In this document: positions 35,898-44,192 of the stretch, one piece after another
How the letters are laid out: each line of letters starts with the position of its first letter
Numbering within the stretch: the first letter of the stretch is position 1
Assembly: GCA_963677785.2 (NCBI GenBank)
Contig: CAXXDH010000003.1
Span: 3,968,001-4,032,000 of the forward strand
Direction of reading: 5' to 3'
DNA from: G963665495 sp963677785
GTDB lineage: Bacteria > Desulfobacterota > Desulfovibrionia > Desulfovibrionales > Desulfovibrionaceae
DNA length: 64,000 nucleotides
Made by a program: the position numbers and the translations under genes
The notes under the pieces: generated by a model
The model's database searches: none
Told to the model about the DNA's origin: nothing
Seen by the model: only the letters and a program-made list of their open reading frames with translations

Positions 35898-36625
35898 AAC
35901 GATTTCCAAGTCTTATCCTCAGCCTGCTACTCATGACGTTTTTGCTCAGCGGGTGTGGCGTTCTTGATTATTTTTTCCTGCCTGTTCCTGAGGATACAGC
36001 TCAGGAACTCTACGAAGTCGGTGTAGAGGCCATGCAGGAACAGGATTACTATACGGCTATCGACTACTTTACCAAACTCAAGGATCGGTATCCGTTCAGT
36101 CCGTACACGCCGCAAGCCGAATTGTCCCTTGCGGATGCGTTTTTTCTTGATGAGAGTTATCTTGCGGCCATGGAAGCCTATAAGGATTTTGAAGCCATGC
36201 ACCCGCGCAACGAGGCCATTCCCTATGTTCTTTTTCAGATCGGCGTCTCAGCCTATAAGAGTTTTTCCGCTCTGGACAAGCCGCAGGATCAGATTGCCGA
36301 AGGTATTCAGTACCTGGAACGCTTGAAAGAAGAATATCCGGAAACGCAGTATGCTGCGGAAGCCTCGGAGTACATCAGCAAATGCCGCCGGATACTGGCA
36401 GAGCGCGAACTCTTTGTCGCCGATTTTTATTGGCGGGTCGAGCGTTACGGAGCCGCTTGGAAACGGTATCAATACGTAGTGGATAATTTTTCTGATCTGT
36501 CGGATGTGAAAGATTACGCCACACGCAAAGCACAGCTCTCCTATCTGGAATACCAGAAACAGGAGTCCAGCGATGCCCGCGACAAACAGGAAGGGTCTTG
36601 GGAAGATTGGTTTGAGTGGCTTTAG
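35894..36625 (+). CDS. bamD: Outer-membrane assembly lipoprotein BamD
   Basis: 243 residues. Lipobox LLSGC at 17-21, then five TPR-like repeats (YYTAIDYFTKLKDRYPFSPYTPQAELSLADAFF...). Essential BAM-complex subunit that helps insert outer-membrane proteins, which tells us the cell is diderm. The ATG at 35894 overlaps the trxB TGA. Longer in-frame starts upstream would lie inside trxB. Confidence 0.9.
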   Translation: MKRFPSLILSLLLMTFLLSGCGVLDYFFLPVPEDTAQELYEVGVEAMQEQDYYTAIDYFTKLKDRYPFSPYTPQAELSLADAFFLDESYLAAMEAYKDFEAMHPRNEAIPYVLFQIGVSAYKSFSALDKPQDQIAEGIQYLERLKEEYPETQYAAEASEYISKCRRILAERELFVADFYWRVERYGAAWKRYQYVVDNFSDLSDVKDYATRKAQLSYLEYQKQESSDARDKQEGSWEDWFEWL

Positions 36626-36653
36626 GCAACGTGTTGTCAATATAGTTCTGATC

Positions 36654-36677
36654 GGGTAGCAGCCTCGGCTGCTACCC
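36654..36677 (+). terminator. 10-bp hairpin after bamD
   Basis: GGGTAGCAGC (36654-36663) pairs with GCTGCTACCC (36668-36677), loop CTCG. No T-run. It lies just before the start of the next gene, so it may end the trx-bamD transcript or hinder ribosome access. Confidence 0.4.
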
Positions 36678-36694
36678 CGTATGTGTATCCACAG

Positions 36695-37597
36695 ATGAGC
36701 GATTGCTCCCCCTATCCAAAATTGCTGCCTGATTGGCTCCAGGACAAAGCTGTCGCCGACGAATTGTTTGCGACCGCTTACGAGTCCTGCTCCAATGCTC
36801 AGCGGGGCCTTCTGAAAAAAACTATTTCCCTGCATTTTGCCTTGTCTGGCGAAGCCCCCGCGCACCATAGCGTGGAAATGGAATATCCCCGGCTCGGAGT
36901 ACGGGTTTGCTCTTCGACACAACCGGTTGACTGGTGCGTCCTGTTGTTGCCGCATGATTTTGTATCTCCCGTCCGCGCGCTGGCAGCAGTTGTCCCCCCC
37001 ATGCTTGCGGGAGTGAGGGAGTTGGTTGTCGTACGCGAGAAGCCCGAAGAGGAAGATCACTGTATTGATTGGCCTGCCGGAGTACTTGTAGGGCTCGAAT
37101 TGGCCGGTGTACGCCGCATTGTGGATTTGTCCTGCCAGGAAGCGGAAAATTTGCTTGACGTTTTGCTTGCCAGCAATCGTTCAGGACGTATTCTTTTGCT
37201 CGATGGTGGCGGTAGTGATTTTTTCAGCTTTGTCCCGCATCAGATTCGGATGGCCAGGAATGTCCGTAGATGGCTTGGAGCGCGTCCGCTTATTGGCGTG
37301 CGTCGTCAACCTTCGGAATCGGTTGCTGCCAACGGGGAGATTCTCTCTTCGGTTCTGGGGTGGGCGCATCCGGACCTGACTCCCGATTTTTGCGCGAACG
37401 ACTTGCCGGAAACCAGTTTGAAGGCGTATGATGCGCTGTTGGTCGGTGAGCAGGAATTGGAAAAGCCCCGAAATGGAGCAGGAATCGTATTGGGGCCTGG
37501 GATGGAAGGCTGCTGGTTTTGGCCTGAATTGAATCGCGATTTTTTTCTCCTCCGGACTCTTTGCTGTTCGTCCTCGATTCTTTCGGAAAGCGAATAA
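36695..37597 (+). CDS. Hypothetical protein resembling histidinol dehydrogenase fold
   Basis: About 300 residues, not a standard family I can name. The segment DFVSPVRALAAVVPPMLAGVRELVVVRE resembles the nucleotide-binding half of histidinol-dehydrogenase/aldehyde-dehydrogenase-like proteins. The HisD catalytic Glu-His pair and zinc ligands were not seen. It has many cysteines (nine or so). The ATG at 36695 is chosen; a GTG at 36683 is in frame. Directly upstream of fusA with a 12-base gap, so likely co-transcribed. Confidence 0.5.
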   Translation: MSDCSPYPKLLPDWLQDKAVADELFATAYESCSNAQRGLLKKTISLHFALSGEAPAHHSVEMEYPRLGVRVCSSTQPVDWCVLLLPHDFVSPVRALAAVVPPMLAGVRELVVVREKPEEEDHCIDWPAGVLVGLELAGVRRIVDLSCQEAENLLDVLLASNRSGRILLLDGGGSDFFSFVPHQIRMARNVRRWLGARPLIGVRRQPSESVAANGEILSSVLGWAHPDLTPDFCANDLPETSLKAYDALLVGEQELEKPRNGAGIVLGPGMEGCWFWPELNRDFFLLRTLCCSSSILSESE

Positions 37598-37609
37598 GGG
37601 GCCTTACGT

Positions 37610-39658
37610 ATGAGCAAGAAAGCGGTTTCAAAACAATATATGAGTAAGCTTCGTAATATAGGCATCATTGCTCATATTGATGCTGGAAAAACCACGCTTA
37701 CGGAGCGCATTTTATATTATACGCACAAGATTCACCGTATGGGCGAGGTGCACGAAGGTCTGGCCACCATGGATTTTATGCCCGAGGAGCAGGAGCGCGG
37801 CATCACCATTGCTTCGGCCTGCACCAGTTGCCAATGGGCGGGAAAAAACATCAATATTATTGATACACCCGGACACGTGGATTTTACCATCGAAGTGGAA
37901 CGTTCGTTGCGAGTCTTGGATGGTGCGGTGGGTGTTTTTTGCGCTGTAGGAGGAGTAGAACCGCAATCGGAAACGGTCTGGCGCCAGTCAGAAAAATTTC
38001 GGATTCCCAAACTCGCCTTCATCAATAAGATGGACAGGCTCGGCGCAAATTTCGAGGGAGTTCTCGAATCCATGCGAGGCAAACTCGGTGCCAACCCCGT
38101 GGCTTTGCAGGTGCCGGTAGGGCAGGGGCAGGAATTTGAAGCAGTCATTGATTTGCTGACCATGGAACGTTTGATTTTCAGTCCGGATGATATGGGGGCG
38201 AGCTACGAACGTGTCCCTCTGGAAGCCGGAGATGCAGAGCTGGCCGAGCCCTGGCGCGAACATTTGATTGAGGCTGCAGCGGAAGAAAACGACACACTTC
38301 TGGAGCAGTATCTGTCCGGAGAGGACATTGCGTTGCCCGAACTCAAAGAAGCCATACGCGCAGCCACCTGCAAGCTGGCAATGGTACCTGTTTTTGTTGG
38401 ATCTGCACTGCGTAATGTCGGTGTGCAGCCCGTGATCGACGGCATTTGCGACTTTCTGCCCAGCCCGCTGCAGGCCCAGCCTATGGAAGGTGTGGTGCCT
38501 GTCAGCAAAAAAAAGGTCACTATAGAACCGGCTCCGGATGCACCGCTGGCCGCCCTGGTTTTCAAAGTGACCATGGAGACCGGCAGAAAGCTCGTCCTGG
38601 CCAGAGTATACGCGGGTCGTATCGACAGCAACGAAAGCGTGTATAATGTCACTCAGGACAAGGACGAACGCATTGCCAGGCTGTTCCGGCTCCATGCCGG
38701 GCAAAAGGAAAAACTGGATCAGGCTTTGGCTGGAGATATCGTGGCGCTTGCCGGGGGTAAATTCGCCCGCACCGGTGATACGCTGACCTCGCGGCAGCAT
38801 CCGGTGCTTTTGGAGAGCATTGCCGCCTATCGCCCGGTGATTTCCATTGCCGTGGAGGCGAAAAACACCGCTGAAGAAGAAAAATTGCTTGAGGTGCTGC
38901 AAAAATTTTTGCTGGAAGATCCGACCCTGTTTATGCAAAAGGACGAGGAAACCGGACAGGTTATCCTTTCCGGCATGGGGGAGCTGCATCTGGAGGTCGT
39001 GCTCGAACGGCTCGGCAGAGAATACGCGCTGCGACCTCGTGCCGGTGCGCCCCAGGTTGTCCATTTTGAGACCATCAGCACTACCGGCGGTGGAGAAGGG
39101 GAGTTTCACCGGGAACTTGGAGAGCAGATGCATTACGGCTTTGTGTCTGTGGAAGTGGAGCCTCTGTCCCGAGAGACTGGTACGGATGTCGTTTTTGAGG
39201 TCGATACGGAAGCCTGGCCCGTTCAATGGCTGGACGCCGTTGAGCAGGGACTGCGAGACGGACTCCAGAGCGGCGTACTCAAAGGCTGCCCAGTACGGGA
39301 TACGCGCGTGCGGGTCAAGGAATTGAAGCGGATTGATGGAGAATCCAGTCCGGCCGGTTACCACATGGCGGCGGCTGCGGCGTTGAAAAGTGCTCTGGGC
39401 CAGGCCAAACCTGCCTTGCTGGAGCCGATCATGTTTGTTGAAATAGGCTTGCCCGAAGAGCATTTGGGTGATGCAGTCGGGTTGTTGGGCGCGAAAGGCG
39501 CCAAGGTAGAAAATATTTTGGACCGTGCCGGACAGAAAGTCATTCAGGCCCTGGCCCCCATGCGGAAGCTCTTTGGTTTTTCCACAGATCTGCGATCCGC
39601 CACGCAGGGGCGCGCAGGCATGATGCTCAAGTTCGCTCGATTCGATGTGCTTGAGTGA
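37610..39658 (+). CDS. fusA: Elongation factor G
   Basis: A 682-residue translational GTPase. G1 AHIDAGKTTL, switch II DTPGHVDF, G4 NKMDRLG. EF-G domains II-V follow, with FMQKDEETGQVILSGMGELHLEV. It catalyses ribosome translocation. It is not next to rpsL/rpsG/tuf as the canonical fusA is, so it could be a second EF-G (EF-G2 or recycling-type). Start at 37610; an alternative ATG at 37640 gives MSKLRNIGIIAH. Confidence 0.92.
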   Translation: MSKKAVSKQYMSKLRNIGIIAHIDAGKTTLTERILYYTHKIHRMGEVHEGLATMDFMPEEQERGITIASACTSCQWAGKNINIIDTPGHVDFTIEVERSLRVLDGAVGVFCAVGGVEPQSETVWRQSEKFRIPKLAFINKMDRLGANFEGVLESMRGKLGANPVALQVPVGQGQEFEAVIDLLTMERLIFSPDDMGASYERVPLEAGDAELAEPWREHLIEAAAEENDTLLEQYLSGEDIALPELKEAIRAATCKLAMVPVFVGSALRNVGVQPVIDGICDFLPSPLQAQPMEGVVPVSKKKVTIEPAPDAPLAALVFKVTMETGRKLVLARVYAGRIDSNESVYNVTQDKDERIARLFRLHAGQKEKLDQALAGDIVALAGGKFARTGDTLTSRQHPVLLESIAAYRPVISIAVEAKNTAEEEKLLEVLQKFLLEDPTLFMQKDEETGQVILSGMGELHLEVVLERLGREYALRPRAGAPQVVHFETISTTGGGEGEFHRELGEQMHYGFVSVEVEPLSRETGTDVVFEVDTEAWPVQWLDAVEQGLRDGLQSGVLKGCPVRDTRVRVKELKRIDGESSPAGYHMAAAAALKSALGQAKPALLEPIMFVEIGLPEEHLGDAVGLLGAKGAKVENILDRAGQKVIQALAPMRKLFGFSTDLRSATQGRAGMMLKFARFDVLE

Positions 39659-39666
39659 GGATGTGA

Positions 39667-40197
39667 ATGGCTAAAAAGAAGACTGGCAATGGCAGGCAGG
39701 CTAAAACAGGTCTTTGGGCTCGATTCAAGCGCATCCTTCGTTTTAATTACTTACGCATTATTCGTCTGAAAACTTCGGCTCATTCCATTGCCCTCGGGGT
39801 TGCCTTGGGGGTTTTTGTCGGTTTTCTTCCCATTATCCCGCTGCAGTCGGTTACTGTTCTGACCCTTGCGTTCATTTTTCGGGGCAATAAAATCGCTGCC
39901 TTTTTCAGCACCTTTTTTTCCAATGCCGCGAACCTCGTGCCGTTTTACGCCATGTTGTATTTCGTGGGCAGCTACTTTGTGCCTTTTGAAACCGTAAAAC
40001 TGGATTACGCGCATCTTCGTATGACCGAGCTGATTCAGCAAGGCTGGGATATTTTTATCGTAATGATGGTCGGGGGAGTGGTGCTGGGGATTCCTGCAGC
40101 AATTATCATGTATTTCCTGACGCGCAAGGCGGTGCTGGCGTACCGGCGCAGACGTGCTGCAAAGCTTTTTCGGAAAGTGCAGTTAGATGGCGAGTGA
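39667..40197 (+). CDS. DUF2062 membrane protein
   Basis: 176 residues. A basic N-terminus, then HSIALGVALGVFVGFLPIIPLQSV, the DUF2062 signature with NKIAAFFSTFFSNAANLVPFY, and about three membrane helices. Function not established. Eight bases after fusA; overlaps rsmA by 11 bases. Confidence 0.85.
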   Translation: MAKKKTGNGRQAKTGLWARFKRILRFNYLRIIRLKTSAHSIALGVALGVFVGFLPIIPLQSVTVLTLAFIFRGNKIAAFFSTFFSNAANLVPFYAMLYFVGSYFVPFETVKLDYAHLRMTELIQQGWDIFIVMMVGGVVLGIPAAIIMYFLTRKAVLAYRRRRAAKLFRKVQLDGE

Positions 40198-40975
40198 GAT
40201 CTACGGCCAGGCGGCTAAAAAAAGCCTTGGGCAGAATTTTTTGACCGACCAGAACGTGGCCCGAAAAATCGTTTCTTTGCTTGCGATTCGAGCAGGCGAT
40301 CATGTTTTGGAAATCGGCCCCGGTCCGGGGGCTCTGACGCGCTGGTTGGCTGAAAGTCCCGCCTCTTGTGTCGCCGCCCTGGAGAAAGATTCCTACTGGG
40401 TGGCCGAGCTGAAAAAAAAATATTCGCAGCTTTCCGCCTTTCACGGAGATTGCCTGGAATTCGCATGGGAATCCCTAGGCAGACTACGCCCCTGGAAGCT
40501 GGTGGGAAATTTGCCGTATAATGTCGCTTCGCCCTTTATCTGGGAATGGTGTTCGAGATCCCGAGGTTGGGAGCGCGCGGTGTTCATGGTGCAAAAAGAA
40601 GTGGGACAGCGTCTGGCTGCCGCACCAGGAACAAAGACATACGGCGCCTTGTCCGTCTGGGTGCAGACCTATGCTGCTGTGCATCTGGCGTTCGTTGTCG
40701 GGCCGGATGTGTTTCGTCCGCGTCCGAAGGTGCATTCCGCCGTGCTTGTCTTTTCTCCCCGGGAAACGTATTTTGAGCAATCCCAGGCGCTGAGTCTTTT
40801 GTTGCGTCAATGTTTTCAGCAACGGCGCAAGCAGCTGCGAAATATATTGAAGACACTGTGGACGGATGCAGTAGCACAATGGTTTGCTGTTAACGGTCTG
40901 TCCCCTTCCGACAGGCCTGAGGTGTTGTCGCCTGAGCAGTTTCAATCACTGGCCGTACTGCTGAACCGTATATAA
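40187..40975 (+). CDS. rsmA: 16S rRNA dimethyladenosine transferase
   Basis: 262 residues (KsgA). Dimethylates A1518 and A1519 of 16S rRNA late in 30S assembly. KKSLGQNFLTDQNVARKI at the N-terminus, SAM motif EIGPGPGALTRWL, catalytic NLPYNVASP, and FRPRPKVHSAVL. The start overlaps the DUF2062 gene, so translation is coupled. Confidence 0.95.
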   Translation: MASEIYGQAAKKSLGQNFLTDQNVARKIVSLLAIRAGDHVLEIGPGPGALTRWLAESPASCVAALEKDSYWVAELKKKYSQLSAFHGDCLEFAWESLGRLRPWKLVGNLPYNVASPFIWEWCSRSRGWERAVFMVQKEVGQRLAAAPGTKTYGALSVWVQTYAAVHLAFVVGPDVFRPRPKVHSAVLVFSPRETYFEQSQALSLLLRQCFQQRRKQLRNILKTLWTDAVAQWFAVNGLSPSDRPEVLSPEQFQSLAVLLNRI

Positions 40976-41133
40976 CTGCTTGACTTTGGATTGCTATTTG
41001 TGTTTGAGATATTTTATTCAACGTACAGGTAATTTGGGACAGCACCACTGACATTCGTATTAGGGGATGCGAAAACGTTCTGCTCTGCGGTGGTAATGTT
41101 GTATGTACACACAATGAGGAGAGGAGATGGCTG

Positions 41134-41406
41134 ATGACTAAGGCTGATCTGGTGGATAAAATTGCTGAAAAGGGTGGCATGACTAAAATTACTGCCGAGC
41201 GTGTTTTGAATGCTTTTTTGCTGGCAGTGGAAGATGCGCTGGTCAAGGATGGCAAATTGATGCTCACCGGTTTCGGCTCTTTTTCCGTTGATACCCGTAA
41301 AGCTCGCAAGGGCCGCAATCCTCGTACCGGAGAAGAAATCGAAATCCCTGAATCGAAAATCGTCAAATTTCGCGTTGGCAAACAGTTGAAAGAACTGGTT
41401 AAATAA
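41134..41406 (+). CDS. HU-family DNA-binding protein
   Basis: 90 residues, standard HU length. MTKADLVDKIAEKGGMTKI N-terminus, GFGSFSV, then the DNA-clasping arm ARKGRNPRTGEEIEI with the intercalating proline in RNPRTG. A GAGGAGAGGAG site lies 12 bases upstream of the ATG. IHF-type assignment is less likely but not excluded. Confidence 0.94.
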   Translation: MTKADLVDKIAEKGGMTKITAERVLNAFLLAVEDALVKDGKLMLTGFGSFSVDTRKARKGRNPRTGEEIEIPESKIVKFRVGKQLKELVK

Positions 41407-41421
41407 TTTGGAGGAACCCCC

Positions 41422-41607
41422 ATGTTACACGGAGAGACCACTCACAGCGCGCTTCCTTGGGATATTCCATGGTGGATGCCTGACCATGCCGTTTTCTTTG
41501 GCGTATTGTATGCCGTTCTGTTTATTGTCGGAACTGGCGTAGGAATCGTTGTGCTGAAATCGCTATACGAGACCTATGGCAAAAAAGGCCAGGATACGCA
41601 CCATTAG
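41422..41607 (+). CDS. Small single-pass membrane protein
   Basis: 61 residues, not recognised. Trp/Pro-rich start (LPWDIPWWMPDH), one membrane helix at about 24-47, and a basic tail. GGAGGAA lies just before the ATG. It is 15 bases after the HU gene and both are closed by the terminator at 41635. Confidence 0.7.
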   Translation: MLHGETTHSALPWDIPWWMPDHAVFFGVLYAVLFIVGTGVGIVVLKSLYETYGKKGQDTHH

Positions 41608-41634
41608 TGATAGTTACGTAGTAATGCTTTTTTT

Positions 41635-41672
41635 AGTCCACTTACGGGGTTTCCCCCGCAAGTGGACTTTTT
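41635..41672 (+). terminator. Strong intrinsic terminator closing HU operon
   Basis: AGTCCACTT-a-CGGGG pairs with CCCCG-c-AAGTGGACT and is followed by TTTTT. It marks the right end of the backbone run before the accessory region. Confidence 0.9.
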
Positions 41673-41858
41673 ATTTGTACGCCCGGCAGGGCGCACTACC
41701 TACCCGCCTTCGAATTTTTTTCCCCTTCTGTCTTGCCTGATGAGATATTTGCTCAACCTCGCAATGAAAAAATTAGAAACACACCTAAAACAAAGTCCCA
41801 CCTGGTTCCCACACGATTTTCCGCGTGTTTGGATGGGCAAAAACGTCGTTTTGGGATT

Positions 41859-41892
41859 AAAAAGGACGACAAATAGTATCTATTTGCCGTCC
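41859..41892 (-). terminator. Intrinsic terminator of the methyltransferase gene
   Basis: On the minus strand a 13-bp stem (plus-strand arms 41864-41876 and 41880-41892, one mismatch) is followed by five Ts. It lies 15 bases after the stop at 41907. Confidence 0.85.
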
Positions 41893-41906
41893 CTCTGTGT
41901 GCTCGA

Positions 41907-42677
41907 TTACTTAGCCTTTTGGGCGATTACATACCCGAAACTGGTCCAACGTCCGTTGTCTACTTCCAGCGTTCTCGGGTCGCCATCAGGATCCTTTTTG
42001 CAGAAGGGATCGTGTGCAGCAAATTCCTTCCACCACGACCATGCGTCAGGCGCATAACCGCTTTCCAGGATATGGAATCCGGCTCGTTCCACGTCCGATG
42101 TTGTGCTTTTAATGTCCCGAAAGCATTCCTTCCACGGGAAGTCGCCATGCGAGACATATGGCTCAAGATCTACGGGTAAATCCACATCAAGGTGCATGGG
42201 CTCGCCGAGTCCAAATACGCCGCTGGGCTTAAGCACCCGGTGTACTTCCCGGAGACAGTCCAAGTATCCTTGTTCGCCGTTCAAACCACGAACCATTTCA
42301 AGCGCAGTTGTGGAGTGGACAAAGTCAAAGGACTGAGTCGCAAAGTTCGTGTCCGGCATGCCGATTTTTTGCGCAAGAATACGGTGTGCTACCCCCCACT
42401 TTTCTGCGTTGCTCCGTACATGCTCCACCATAGGATCACCATTCATGCGGTCGTCCCACGGGTCAATGGCTATGATATGGACAGCGTACTCTTTGGCAAG
42501 AAAACAGGTTTGGATACCTCGATTGCACCCGACATCAAGCAATCGCGCATCGCGAGTCAGTCCCATCTTTTGCGCCATAAAGTCGCTGAGCCGCAGCCCA
42601 CCCGGGCCACTGCACTGCGCATAGATAGTGTCCAGGTCATTATATTGTGCCGATTTACAGTAGCTGATTTGCGTCAT
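41907..42677 (-). CDS. SAM-dependent methyltransferase (class I)
   Basis: 256 residues. Rossmann motif I LLDVGCNRGIQTCFLA, motif II IIAIDPWDD, acidic/aromatic FDFVHSTTALEMVRGL, and LREVHRVLKPSGVFGLGEP. It resembles small-molecule methyltransferases (UbiE/sarcosine type); the substrate is unknown. It stands alone with its own terminator, next to integrase and IS debris, so it may be cargo of a mobile element. Confidence 0.8.
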   Translation of the reverse strand: MTQISYCKSAQYNDLDTIYAQCSGPGGLRLSDFMAQKMGLTRDARLLDVGCNRGIQTCFLAKEYAVHIIAIDPWDDRMNGDPMVEHVRSNAEKWGVAHRILAQKIGMPDTNFATQSFDFVHSTTALEMVRGLNGEQGYLDCLREVHRVLKPSGVFGLGEPMHLDVDLPVDLEPYVSHGDFPWKECFRDIKSTTSDVERAGFHILESGYAPDAWSWWKEFAAHDPFCKKDPDGDPRTLEVDNGRWTSFGYVIAQKAK

Positions 42678-42827
42678 TGAATGACTCCTGCTGTTTTACT
42701 TTATTGAATGGGGCGATGCTCCTCACATGGGTCAACAGGATGTCCTCCGTCTGCCGCGGCGCATACCCGTCAGCAGACGAATTACGCTACAATGCTCTTT
42801 CTCATGCATTCCTCTGAATAATAGGTT

Positions 42828-43050
42828 TTGGATAAAGTGCTGCCGCAGGATACAAGGTCATCCAGCGGACGCCACACCTCTACCAGCTTGTTTCACAGTA
42901 TTCAAGCAGTACTTAAACGCTTTATCAAAGCACATGGCAAGAATAGCAAGGTGGCAGATGTCACGATTCCCATGGCTAAGAAATTTCTCGATGCCAAGTT
43001 TAAGAAGACATCCGGCTATTCTGCCAACCGGGATCGAAAGAATTGTAAGC
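42828..43050 (+). pseudogene. Tyrosine-recombinase (integrase) N-terminal fragment
   Basis: The open frame reads IQAVLKRFIKAHGKNSKV then FLDAKFKKTSGYSANRDRKN, which resembles the core-binding (SAM-like) domain just before the catalytic domain of phage-type integrases. No start codon with a ribosome site, and the frame is cut at about 43050 where IS1380 sequence begins. The catalytic R-H-R-Y part is gone. Homology is from pattern recognition only. Confidence 0.5.
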
Positions 43051-43429
43051 GCCGGTGGTCCCGGTCAAGGCTTTCCCGACCACACTGCGCCGTCGGCTGG
43101 TGGACGTAGCTGCCAAGGTGGTGTCCCACGCAGGCAGGACCGTGCTCAAGGTCACGGCAGTCGCCATGGAATCCTTGCGTTTCAAAGAGCTGTGGGAGCG
43201 ATGTCTCTGCGCTCCCCGGTTCGCCTGGAGCTGAATCAAGCTCCTGTTCCGTGAACATCGACGGGAGAAGTGCGTCCTGTAGACGACAAAATGACCTGAT
43301 TCGCCTCCATCAAACTGCTTTTGTCCCCTTTGCCATCAATTCCAGCCTCGGATCAGCTCCCTTTCGAGTCACTGTGCGCCGTTTTTTTCTCCGGACAGGT
43401 CTTGCAGTGGCTGAAGCGCACGATTTAGG
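43051..43429 (+). mobile_element. IS1380-family fragment (right end only)
   Basis: Almost base-for-base the same as 48022-48400 of the longer IS1380 copy, covering the last ~55 codons of its transposase and the right terminus ending GATTTAGG. Everything to its left was replaced by the integrase fragment, so this is a deletion scar. Confidence 0.92.
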
Positions 43430-43489
43430 AAGGGGTGGAGTTGACCCGATTTCGTGGACAAGTAATCCTTTGAGAAGGAGGAGTTCACG

Positions 43490-43804
43490 ATGCCACCAAC
43501 ACACCCGCCATATTCTGCAGAATTTCGGAGGCAGATGATTGAGCTTGTTCGCTCAGGCCGCAGCCCTGATGAACTCGCGAAGGAGTTCGAGCCCTCTGGG
43601 CAAACGATTCGCAATTGGGTCCGCCAAGCAGATCTTGACAGCGGTCGACGGCAGGACGGACTCACGACTTCGGAACGTGAAGAACTGAACAGATTACGCC
43701 GCGAAAACAAACGACTTCGAGAGGAACGGGAGATATTGTCAAAAGCAGCGGCCTGGTTCGCCAAGGAGGCCGACTCGACTACGCGGAAGCGTTCGAGTTC
43801 GTGA
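43490..43804 (+). CDS. IS3 transposase OrfA, copy 2
   Basis: 104 residues, the same as the copy-1 OrfA: HTH domain then LRRENKRLREEREIL zipper. It is intact, but its OrfB partner is broken by IS5, so this copy cannot make a full transposase by itself. Copy 1 could supply it in trans. Confidence 0.92.
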   Translation: MPPTHPPYSAEFRRQMIELVRSGRSPDELAKEFEPSGQTIRNWVRQADLDSGRRQDGLTTSEREELNRLRRENKRLREEREILSKAAAWFAKEADSTTRKRSSS

Positions 43805-44192
43805 TGGCGAATCGGGCCAAGTATACCGTGTCCACGCTTTGCCGGGTTCTGGGCGTCTCCCCCAGCGGCTACTATTCGTGGACAAAACGGCCGCTTTGCC
43901 GCCGGGCAATTGAAGATGCAATTTTGACGGCGAGAATTCTCGAAATTCACCGAACATCGCGGAAAACTTACGGCGCTCCTCGAATTCATTTCGAATTGCT
44001 GGAGCTAGGGTTCACCGTAAGCCAAAAACGTGTGGCTCGTTTAATGCGGGCTGAGGGTGTGCGCGGAGCATGCAGACGGCGTTGGATTCGCACTACTATT
44101 CGGCGGGATCGAATTCGTCCAGCCCCTGATTTGGTCAACCGGAAATTCACGGCCTCAGCTCCGGATCAACTCTGGGTGGCAGACATTACCTA

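Noticed and set aside
37988..39463. 491-codon open frame opposite fusA
   Set aside because: Shadow of EF-G; no recognisable protein features.
42727..43254. 175-codon plus-strand frame across the integrase/IS1380 junction
   Set aside because: A different frame spanning two unrelated fragments; the integrase-like and IS1380 frames explain the sequence better.
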